Notes under the pieces: generated by a model
The model's input: only the letters and a program-made list of their open reading frames with translations
The model's database searches: none
Told to the model about the DNA's origin: nothing
Shown: piece by piece, positions 45,220 to 57,400 of the stretch
Numbering within the stretch: the first letter of the stretch is position 1
Layout: each line of letters begins with the position of its first letter
Position numbers and translations under genes: made by a program
Origin: Strigamia acuminata
Lineage: Eukaryota > Arthropoda > Chilopoda > Geophilomorpha > Linotaeniidae
Reading direction: 5' to 3'
Assembly (NCBI GenBank): GCA_949358305.1
Contig: OX442320.1
Span: forward strand, 11,238,259 to 11,302,258
Length of the DNA stretch: 64,000 nucleotides

Positions 45220-45453
45220 CAGTTTGTGCCCGGTATCTTGATGCCAAATTCGCACCGTGCAGATGATTTAGCGGCATTAAGCCTAATAATAATAATGCTA
45301 AAATAAAGTAAATAAACTCTTTAACGAAAGTAATTCACAGCGTGGTACTGAAATTTTGTTCCTTTATTTCCTTTGTGAGCAACAAGCTTGACGATCGACA
45401 TGTTAAATGCGAGCGCAGTTGGAGTTTGGCATCAAGATACCGGGCACAAACTG
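45220..45453. repeat. 29-bp perfect inverted repeat in a 3' UTR region
   Basis: 45220-45248 and 45425-45453 are perfect reverse complements (CAGTTTGTGCCCGGTATCTT...), 176 bp apart. The right arm begins 34 bp after the stop codon of the gene ending at 45487. A minus-strand AATAAA (45368-45363) lies between the arms, so only the longer poly(A) isoform could form the stem. Confidence 0.8.
45363..45368 (-). terminator. Poly(A) signal of the scaffold-like gene
   Basis: AATAAA on the minus strand, about 120 nt after the stop codon at 45487. Confidence 0.5.
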
Positions 45454-45486
45454 CAGTGAATGCTAGCAGCCGGCTTTTCTCTTCTG

Positions 45487-48400
45487 TCAAAAGAACTTGC
45501 TATTCGATTTGTCGTTCAGCGAAGAGCCCATTTTAAACCCGTACTCGTCGTCCATTGTTTTTGATTCCTGTTCCAGCCGCCATTCCTGCTCCAGAGACAC
45601 CGCTATGCTCCTGCGGTCACTTTGTTCTTGGAAAAGCGAATACAAATTCAAGCGTTGTTTTGGCTGGCTTGCGTTTGGTGCTGCCGGTCCTATCGATCGT
45701 AATCCGTTGTCCGGGCGCTTGGGCAATGGCGGTGGCGCTACCGAAGTCTTCATCTCCACCGGTCCTCGCTTCGAAGTGTTGTGCCTATGACCAATGCCCA
45801 GATCGTACATGATCTCTTCGTAGACGTGATAATCAGCACCACTAAGTTCTTTCGGTGGCACCGGGGGTGATGATGGTGACATCGAAGGATTGGCATTTTT
45901 CTCTTGCATTGTTGTTTCTTTGGGAACACCCGAAGATGGACAGGGGCTAGTTTCTTCGACTCTGCTAACGGAGTTTGATAATAGCTTTTGCCGCTGAAGA
46001 TCTTCGATGATCTCCAACATGCAACAGGCGACTTCGGAAAAGCGGGATTTCATGTCCGAAGAATCGACGTTGTTCGCTTCCTTATTGCTCGTTGTCATTT
46101 CAAGAGGTTCGTCTAAGAGAAGACTGTTACCCATCCGAATGCTATTGCTCCCTAGATGTGCATTGGCATCGGATACTCTATCTGTAAATATTCCACATAA
46201 AATTGAATTTCCACGCTGTAGCTTCAGCTTTCACGATAGATACAAAGAAACCACAGTCCCAATTGTATCCAAAATATACAATTCCTAAAGCCTGGTTTTT
46301 AACCTACAGTATGTAGCAGTTGGCAACCCCTTGACTTTTAAATTCTGTGCTCGCACCCCTTATCAAAGGAAACCGGTGTCACTTGACCACTCATATATTA
46401 AACATTTTTCTGAAGTGGCCTCACACTACCGATTAAAAAGCAATGTCTAAAGGATCTTCTTATTACATAATGGCCCATACAGCAAAAGCATTAAATACTA
46501 GCAAAAACTGATCAAAAGGGGCAGCTGTATTACACAATACATATATAATCAAGACCACTAAACCGGATATGGCCCTAAGCTGTGACATCATGTACATATA
46601 GAAAGGGCCAAACACCACCCTAGGCTCAGCTTACTTAGCTTATCTGTTAATCAGGCCCTGTGCATAACATATTTATGGACTAACTTCCCTGCACAGCAAA
46701 ATCCAAATGAACTTTTAAGGCCCTGAAAAAAAATAAAATCCCTTCCAGGCTTGTTGAGAGCCTCCAGGCACTTCAAAAAACACCATCAAATAATGGTGCA
46801 GCTTTCGCTTGGTATTAAAGAGAAACTGTGACAATATAACATACATGGGACTCTTTATTCCTCCAGAGAACTTAATCACATGGATGTGCAACACAATGCA
46901 GTCCATTGATAACAGCTTGGGTCCCACAACTGATTAAAGCTGCCCTTTCTCTGGAGGACGAAGTTTAGGTGTTGCCCTCAACCAATCACAGGTCATGCCA
47001 TTGAAAGGTGTGACCTGTAATTAGACATTGGGCTTTTAACCTCAAATGTCCATGAATGGACTAAAGTTGAAGAATTTATAGAATAAGAAGAGTTCATGCA
47101 ACAAAGGAGCATTTACCCAGAGTTTAATAAAGCACTCCCTTGCAAAATAAAGCACGACAACCGAGCCTAAATTTTACCCGATCATCCCAAACTACACAAG
47201 CTTTGCCAGATTTACTTTCTGAGACCTATTTTAATTGGGGGCCCCTGCAGGTGCATGGTTATGGGCCAGCAAAACCAGAGATTTAAGTAAATGTAAAAGA
47301 AATAGGACATTTTAGAGAACATTAAAAAATTTCAATATAAATATTCAAAATGGCAGCGCCTACGGCTGAAGCGATTACCAAGGGGCCCTTACCCTGTGAG
47401 AACTGCAGGAACCTATAGGGTTTACCCAAACCTTTAGAAATAAAGAAATTGAAAGATAGGAATTCTTACCTCTTAATTTCTTCACTCTGGCTACACTGGA
47501 TCTTCTATACTTGTCTTCAATCATGGTGACATAGCTGCAGGGAATATTTGACTGTTTCACATTGCAAGTCTCAGTTTTACCATAAAGTAGGGTATCAATT
47601 TCTTCTTCTAACATGGGAACTGTAGGATCACTGTGGTTCAGCTCCAATTGAGCCCTTAGATTGGCACAGATTGGATCCTTGAGAATTGGTTTTGATTTGC
47701 ATTTGATTGGACTCCCTTCGGCATCCCTGGGACTCGGTTGGTAATTGCAGTCTTTATCCACATTAAAGCGAATAGTCTTTTGACTCGCTTCGCACAAATT
47801 CCCATCCGGTGTCCTAGAATTAGCCGATCGAACACTACGACTAACGCAAGTGACTGGTGTAAATTGCCTCGTGCTGGGATCAAATTCATCGGCTACCGAA
47901 GGCTCACTGCGGGCACTCTTGTACGGCCGGAAACCATACATGCCGTTGAAGTCGTCGCCGGCAACTTGGTTTCTTGGGTGTTGCCAAGATGAAAGACTCG
48001 GACTGGAAACCCTCCTCAATCTTTGGGGCCTAGGACTCGGTGTTCGCACTTGCCTGGATCCCAACGTCGGACTGGGCATCCTTCGCGAATGAGCGTCCAA
48101 AGCGGCACACTGCAAGAAGTGACTATGATCAGCTGACCTCTGATATGTTCCTAACTTTGTAGTGTTCTGTTTCATTTTGGGCCTGCAGTACTCCGGAGTT
48201 TCAGCTCTATCTTCCAAACCCTGGCCATGGTCGTTGGCACTTTGACACTGCTGCATCGCCGTTACCAAAGTCTGCCTCAAGTTCATCAAATGGTCCAATG
48301 AAACATCATACTGACAACTAGAGTAAGGGTATTGGTGTTGCCGGTGCATAACCCGGGTGCCCATCGCTATCCGAGGCTTGCATTCGGGAAGCCGGTTAAG

Positions 48401-51400
48401 CGAAGAACTAGATGCGGTTTTTCCTTCCCCGCCGTAACAACTGCCATCAGATAGATCAGGTGTTGGACATGAGCTTTTGTAACCACTGTCAACTGAATTT
48501 GAACCGGCATAGCCTATGGAGTCTTTGTCGTTGTCGCCAACACCAACGGCTTTGTCGTGGATTTTGTGCTTTTGCTGGCAGTATTCGGAGGAATTGGCAC
48601 AATCATCCATTGCATCCAAGCTTTGGATTATCCTGATTGTTTCCAGCAGAGGATTACACACTTGAGGGCTGTTCACCTTTGGCGAAGACATTTCTTTGAT
48701 CGGTGAACCCATGGATAAGGAATCGGCAGCTTGCTCCATAGTTGGCATTTGATCCTGAATGGAGGAAAACCTTCCTTCTTCAGACAGGGGCATCACATTA
48801 GCTGTGACTGAATGGTTCCACCCAAGATGATTGTTCAAGAATTCCTCAAATATTGCATACATTTGCCACATTTGCCTCGCAAAGTCTTCACCTTGAATGC
48901 TCAATTCAGCCTGTCAAACAAAAAAAAACAAAAATTATTCTCTCTAGCATTATTTGCTCCAGTTGCTTGCAATTTTTATCTGTTGGTCAGTGTAATTGTG
49001 TAGTGTCCTTGAACTGTTAAATGTATCTTTCAAATGTGCACTGGGCCAAAACAAAGGATTAACAAGTATGAATAACTTGAGGAAAAAGTGCACTATTAAA
49101 TAACCGTGGCGGATACAGAGCAGAATAATTATAGATCCACCAAATGATAATAATGTCTCTTTTATCAATTAATTTTACTTGAGTGAGAAGAATTACTGCA
49201 GAATGTGAACAACCTGAAGCCGAGGCAACTACATGTATGCGAATAGACATTATCAGCGCGAGATGTAAAAATGATAACATAAAAAACATCCACCTCGAAG
49301 AGCTCCTTCTTTATTATAATAATAAAGTGATTTTATGACATTAATGGCGCTCTAAACCATAGGCCTTTCAATCAAACAAACATCTTCAGTGGTCAAAAGC
49401 AATTTTTTGTTAAATCTTGAAAAATACCTTCCCTTTACTGTAATAAAATATAGAGATTTATAAATCTTGTCGACGAATGCTCTTATCAGCCAATATTAAA
49501 ACAACGACTAATGGCTCCGACATCCGATAAATCTTAAAACACTTGAAAAATGCAGATAAAACTCAAGTTCCACTTGATAACATCCATTAAAACAGTTAAA
49601 ACAGCTAATCTAATCAAAATGAAGGTGAAATTGTCAGAGAAAACAAAAATCTGTTTAATTGGTGCCATCCATCAAGAGGTGGAGTAAATTACACACTGCC
49701 TGGTCAGCCATAGCTCATGTCAAGCAATTGAAGGTTGTCAGACAAACAGAAGTTTGTCAACCAACATTTCTTGGGCATTTCCTGTCACTAACCACTGTAA
49801 TTTGCCCACTCTGTAATAAAGATCCATATGTGTAAAGTTGTACAGACTTATCTCATGGAGTTCAACTTGCGTCCAAGTTCCCATAGCTGCAGAGATGTAA
49901 TTTCCAAATGGGTATGGAACTGCTCAACCACACCTCTTTCTACCCTCAATTCAATGCCTGGCATTAGCTGCACTTGTGCCCACATACTTGCACACAAATT
50001 GCTAATTGTTTTTCCCCACAAAAAGTCTGCTGCTAAAATTCATTATGGAGCGAGTCAAGCACAACAAACTTATCGTTAATTCCTTCATTCAATATCTAGT
50101 ACCAAAAAGCGATTCCAACACAGCGGGGTGTGGTTGCCGCATTGCCGCGCTTCTAGCGTCGTTAGACGCCTCGTAACCTTTTTCCACTCGCAACCCCTTT
50201 TTGCCCCAGAAATATTTACGCAACTCCAGGTAATGGCCGTTTTTTCCTGGAAAAATAGCGATTTATGCATTTATTTCTGATTTTCGGAAAATATGGATAT
50301 AACGAACTTTCGATATACCGATTTCTCGAGTGTCTTGCGATTCATTATAACGAGGCTCGACTGTATACAGCAGAGATCTGCATTGGCGTAAAATCCTTAC
50401 CCGTTACCCGTCCGTTACCCGTCTCCAAAAAAAATTTCTCTACCCTACCCTACCCGTACCCGTTCCTGAACGCGATCACGTGTGCCAGAGATGTGTATTG
50501 GCGTAAAAACCGTACCCGTTACCCGGGTACGGTATACAGTCTGTTTCAAAAGTATAAACACACCAGTTTTTTGGGGTATTTTCAAGTTTAATTTGTTTTT
50601 ACACGGTAGATTTGTTCCAGGCATATTTCTCATTTTCGATTAAATATTCTGCTTTGGTTGAGATTTTTAAAGTAAAAAAAAGGCAAATAACAATTTTTTA
50701 TGCATTAAATCCATTAAATTGTGAAAAGCCAATTAAACTAACTGAATAATTAATGAGTGCCTTCATCCATTTGCCACATCCAAACCCATTCAATTCCAAC
50801 AACAACCCCGAGTCACTTTTCTTTTCGCTTTCTCTCATTCTTCCACATTAATCTCATGCAAATTTAAAAGAGCATAAGAAAAAAATTCAAATTGCTTTTT
50901 CAGCTGTCAACATTTGCTGAGCTAAATAAAGGAACAGTTGATACACAAGTATTAATTCCCTGCAAAAACTGCAAAAAGCACTTAGCTCATTTCTCACCCA
51001 ACTCACTCCAGGTATCGTAGGCAAGAAAAGACACAGGTGAGTGTGAGCACCTGATAAGATGTTACCATCTAATTTCAAGATGAAAAACTGCCTCTTAATG
51101 TCTACCATTAAAGAGGAAATGCAGTGCAGTGGACAGCCAGGCAATTATCTATCAGATTCCAATAAATGAGCTCAACATTTTTTCTTTTTTTATACCCTCA
51201 TTTTAATCTATGGTCTTTAAGATGTGGAAACAGGAACCAGAATGTAAACATGTGTGTTTGCCAGCCATGTTTGAATATACAACCTCAAATAAATCATGTC
51301 TTCAGCTGGATGGAAGGTATTAAGAGATTGCAAAAGATTAAATATTTGTTTTAAATGTGTTCATAGTGATGATTCAGTAGAGATAAAACTGCTTTAAACT

Positions 51401-54400
51401 AAACTGAAACATAGAAAGCACGCTTTACCATATTCTTCCCATTTATTTTGCATACAGCGGTCGATGTTACCGGCGTTCAAACACTAAATTCCAATTTTTG
51501 GCACACGAAAACACGAATGTCAAAAATTGTTTATCGCCCGCGCTTTATTAAAGCCGAAGCGACTGGTAAAGCTAGCTTTACTCTCTATAGTGCAGGGGTC
51601 GGCAAGTAATTTTAAGTGGGGTCCGGATACTATTGAAAATTTTTATTGAGGTCCAGAAAAAAAACACTTAAAAACCTTACTAAAAACCTAAGAAAATGGT
51701 AAAAACACTTAAAAACCAAATAAATCCCCGCGGTCCGCAGTTATGCTTCTACGAGTGATCGTTTTAACTCATCACTGTCCGGTGTTTCAATTTTCCAACT
51801 AAATGCAGGTAATTGAATGCATTTACTGCACACACTGATTTGGCAAGTCACTGGCTTGGTATTAAATCAAAGTCAACTTTTTAATTACCCTAAATGAGTT
51901 AGCATATTCACTTTAGCTGTGGTTGATGCATGAAATTGGTTTAATCACTAGCAATTGAAAGAATACATGTTAAATCATGATATAAACACATCATGACATG
52001 ATAATAAGTGTGGAATTAAAAAAGAAAAGATGTGAATGAAATTAATGAGAAAAGTAGAGGACAATGCCCACCTTGTCATGGCTGAATCTGATGGATGAAT
52101 CTCAAGTTGCACTCCTTAATTAGAAAACAAAGATGTTTTGCAGCATATTGCATCTTTGCTGGCTTTCATGTGGGTGGTTGCACACATTCCTCAGGGGTAA
52201 GTGAACCTTATAAGCCTCAGAGTTGGGAATTAATTCAAAAGAGCAGTTTAAACCATAGACCCTCATACATGACCCAGGAGACATGGATGAGGCCATTATA
52301 GCCCCAGGTGTGCTCCACTCGACTCATCTGGACACCTGATTCTGGCAAACTTAACACACTTCTTTCTTTTCATGCTGCCAACTGGTGGAAATTCATTCAA
52401 AAATTTGACACCAGGTTTTGGTGCTTTTGTGCTTGCAAATGTTGGTTTTTGGTGTTTTTTAAAACTTATTTTTATTTTTTTAAAAAATTATTTTTGATGT
52501 TTGATTTTTGGTGTTTTTAGTGTTTATTTAAATGTATTTTTAGTGTTTTTGCTGTTTATTAAATATATTTTTAGTGTTTTTGCTGTTTATTAAATATATT
52601 TTTAGTGTTTTTGCTGTTTATTAAATATATTTTTAGTGTTTTTGCTGTTTTTTTGGTGCATTTTGTGTTTGAAAAAATCTTTTTTGTGTTGATTTATATT
52701 TACTTTTATGTATTTTGTCAAAAAAAATCATGTATTGCACCTTTAATGCTTGTCCCCTTTGACATTTCTTTCTCCCTCCACTCAGCAATTGACAAAAGAC
52801 TAACAGGCCAATTTCCTCCAGGTACCAATAACAAAGGTTGCAAAGATACAACTTGGAATGAACCCCCCCCCCTTCTCCTCCAACACCACCCCAAAAAAGA
52901 AAAAAAAAAAAAAAAAAAAAACTAAAGGCTGAGTGTATCTGTACAAACTGCAGGATAACTTATCAAAGTGAGAAAAGCAATTCAAATTAAAGTGACAGTT
53001 GGAAATAAATTCATCTTTTCATTTACACACTTTGCCCATTTTACACCATCTGTCATAGTCTTAACTGAGAAATATCTTCCCCTCCCAATTATTCTTTTTA
53101 ATGGAGTTTGGGAGCAAAATGATAACAACACCTGTTTCTAAAACAAAAACAAAAACAAATTAAGCCTAAACAAAAAAAAAAATAAAAAGCATTTTTTTTT
53201 TCATTTTAAAATAGGATAAAAGGTTCAAAGTCATGTCAAGGACAACTGTGATAAGTCAAATTAATGTGAAAATATGTGGAACTATCACAATTTATAATTG
53301 TCATAAAAATTCCTTTTATTTATCCTTTTTTTATTTTAGGCCTAACTTTGAAATTTTAATGAGAAATAGAGAAATTTGCATCCAATTTTGTGTGTCATTT
53401 TTCCCTCCCCTTCCCCCCCCCTTAAACTTAAAACTTGTAAAAAGTCAAGTTTGGGGTCATGGAATTTATGACACCATTAGTCACACTGCAACAATAGATT
53501 TTAACACCTGCACATGGAAGATCAAAGGATTAACAGATGGAATTAAGAAGCAATCAAATGTAATACTATAGCTTAGGCTTAAAGAGGCACTGAAGGGTTA
53601 AAAATTGAAATTTCAACCCCACAAAGCTGCACTCAAATTGGTCAAGCAAAAATAAAATAAAATATTATCATTAACTAAAGAAAAGCAGCAAAAAAGAGCT
53701 TTTATTACTCCTTAAATGTTTAATTGTGATTACTTCTGGTGATTCCATGTCCATTTCCATTCCCAGCATGTAGAATTTGTAGATAAAAGAGAGAGAAGAA
53801 ATTGCAAATTCTACAAAATTAAACATGTTTTTAAGCCCATAAAACGCTCGCTATACAGAGCATTCTGAGTTAAAGGTCAGAATTACACCATAAAGACAGT
53901 GTTTGCAGTCCCTGGATCCATTCCAAGACTTCGAAATGAGAAAAGAGAGATGAAAAAAAAAATTATTGATGATTCAAACTCAACTAATAAAAACCAGTTG
54001 CCAAAATTTGATGCTTCACTCGATTTTTCAATAAAACAAGCAACAAACTTGCCAGTTTTGGCCGCAAACCACACACCGCAAGACATAACATCAATATACG
54101 TCGATATACACTCTTAGGTGTAAATATTTATTTATTTAATCGCACTCCAAAGGAGTAAGTTTTTAAATTGTCGAGATATCCCGTTTGGGAGCGGTGTCTT
54201 ACTCTCGTTTGTTCGTGCACGGCCATCTTTAATATTCTCTTTAAACGAGTGAATTGTGGTTTGTTTTCATGCGCGTGAAGGAATTTACAAACCAAAACGA
54301 GCCGAGTCGTAAATTAAAGGTGGAAAGAAAGAGAGAGAGAAAGAAAAAAGTCATGAATATTTCAAATCACTTTTGCAACGACCAAAGTAATACAACACAT

Positions 54401-57400
54401 GCACATGTCACAGCCAGCCCAAAAGAAAATTGTCAAAAACTGATGCAAAGCTCCAAATAAAGTACATTTCCTCCTATAATTAGATGGCAGCGGTAATGAT
54501 AGCGGAGTCGTCATCCATAAATTAGGATTTCCACTCTATAAATCGTTGCCCGGTTGCAACCTAATAGACTTTTCACTTTACATCGCCCAAGTAACGGAAA
54601 GACGACAACGAAAGATCCGTCGTCAACAATCTTTTCTTTTACTCGAGACGATGTCGATTTAGTATCGCTCGCACTCATCGAAAGACGATAAATGCATTGG
54701 AAATAATTCTGGCCAATGTGTAGCGACGTCAAGTACGACTAAAATATGAATGTTATTTTTTTTTGTCCGAGGTGTTAGCGAAGAACGACGTCGCATCTAA
54801 ACGCTGATGTCGGTATCGCTCGCACTCATCGAAAGACGATAAATGCTACTTTTCCTGCATTGGAAATAATTCTGGCCAATGTGTAGCGACGTCAAGTACG
54901 ACTAAAATATGAGTGTTATTTTTTCTTGTCCGAGGTGTTTGCGAAAGACGACGTCGCATCTAAACGCCAACCATTACTGAGGAGAAAATATGGAAGCTGA
55001 ATGATGACATCTGTGATTGCAATCTTATAAAAAAAGACTTCGCCAACGAATGATTTTTTGACTGGACGTTGGGATTAACATAGGATGTCCTATTGAGAAA
55101 ATCAGAAGAGACAGCAGCTGTTTGGCAAACTAGTTGTAACCACATATCCAAATTTTATTGACTTTTCAAGTGGCATTTTGCACAGCCCATTTTGCTTTGT
55201 GTGCAGGCATAAGCAGAATGATGGAATAGATCAATAAATTTAAAACTCAACCACTCACTAAATTGAATAAAACAGCAAACTTGGATCAATTTTCATCAAG
55301 TACCATAAATTCCTGCAAACTCCTCATCCGTGTGTGGGAAGGAAAAGAAGCAGAAAGAGAAAAAGTTTCAACTCTGACAAATGATCATTACAATTAAGTG
55401 CCAATTTTCTCTTCATTTTTATGTTCCATGCAATTTTTCCTCTTTATAGCACTAGTCATAAAAGCTTGTAATTTACACTTATTTCACACACTTTTTTCCC
55501 TCCGCTCCAAAAAGTTGATACTTTTCTTCGCGGCCTAATATTTCACGCCTTTAAAGCGTGATGTGTATCGAGCACGTTTCTACATCTTGTTCTCAAAGAA
55601 CTCAATGACATTAACAGGGCCGTTCCCCATTCCTAGGAAATATCTGTGGTGAGGCAAGCATTAAAAATGCCGCTTCAAAACTTCACAATCGATCATCTTC
55701 TGTGTGTTTCTCGCAAACCGACCATGGGATATGGATGAAACTTACAAACTTGAATTTCGGAGTCCGTCTTTTTTGGTTTTTTAATGAACTGCAAAAAATG
55801 TGCAATTTGATTGCAAGTAATGATAGTTTATGAGCACTTTGTGGTGTTAGATAATTAAAGAAATGAAAGAGAAAGTCTTAATTTGATTGGTTAATTAGTT
55901 GTTGCAAGTATGGATGTGCATTAATGAGAAAGGACATGTGATGCCAGAAATTTATTCCAGGTTTGTCCAAATCTGTATCTTTGGACCTGGTTGGGTGAGT
56001 GAACTTATTCATTTCCCTTTATGGTCATGGCCTCCTGTTGTGCCCATCTGATTCATTACCAATTATAAATGGCATTATTCTAACTATATGGTTATCACTT
56101 GACCTTTGGCATTGCACTCTTGCCAGCTACAACAATTAATTGCAGTAAAAAACAAAACAAAAAATGAATATATACATATTTTTTTTTTTTTAGTTTTTTT
56201 TTATTATTATAAATTTATAGTAACAATTTATAATTAAAAAATGATTTTTTTTTTGGTGGATTCAAATTTAATGAGAACCTTCAACACCTTTACAAGGCCA
56301 TTTCGAATGAAATTTATTCCTATTTTTTTCTATTTTTTTACAAGTTTTTTTTTTTTGGTACTCAAAAATAACTGACCATTTTGTGCACCAAAAACTTGTT
56401 TTCTTTCAATTTTATCACTTATTTCTTTTGTCCTACTGCTCAGTAATGGCTTCAAGCTTTTAGTGATCCTTTAATTTGATAGATAAGACTTTTTTTTTTC
56501 ACTGCCAAGACCAAAAACCACAAGAAGAAAAGAAAAGAAAAAGGATTCTCATTGCAACTGCATTAAATTGCTCATTTTTTAAAAATAAAAATTAATTTAA
56601 AAAAATTTTTTTTTTCTCAAAAACATTCAACATAAATCAAAATAAATCAAAAAAATCAAAATTAGTTTTAAATAATGGTCAAAAATGGTCAAAAATAGAC
56701 AAAAATGGTCAATAATGGTCAAAAATAGACAAAAATAGGCAAAAAATGGTCAAAAATGGGCAAAAATAATCAAAAATTGAAAAAATAGACAAAAATAGAA
56801 AAAATAGGCAAAAATAGACAAAATTTTAATAGAAGACCAAAAAACCAAACATGAAATTGGTTTTGGACAGATAAAAACCAAAACCAATAACCAATTTTTT
56901 GGATATTTATTCCCAAATGTTAGCAGCCATCTTTTATTTCAATAGATCGGCCGAAGATTTTCCCCATTATATCCCAAAAACATGTTCCAAACGCTAAAAT
57001 TTCGTCGTGAAACACTTATTCTAAGTGCAATCCATCGATTTGATACAAATTTTTCAAACAAAACGAAATATTTAATCGCAAATCGATCGACGGGAAGATC
57101 GCACCCATCCGGCGGCCGACGACGCATCGCGAGCCGCCGACCAAACCGATTTCCTCGTCGACAAAAAATTCCGTTATTTTCTAAAATTACCAACCAAATC
57201 GATCCAACAAACCGTAAAACACATTCCCAGCCATTGTTTGCATTTCCTCGCGTGCTTTTTACCCACAACAAGAATAATTTCATCGATTTTTGTTCCGTCC
57301 ATAACAATAAACAAAAATAAAACAAAAAAATTAATTTAAAAAATAAAAATTTAATCTTAAATAAAAATTCATTCGTCGAAATGAGAAATTAAAACGTTAG

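Noticed and set aside
56939-57325. 128-codon minus frame in the scaffold gene intron
   Set aside because: No family similarity and no in-phase splice sites to the gene; kept only as an unexplained GC-richer island.
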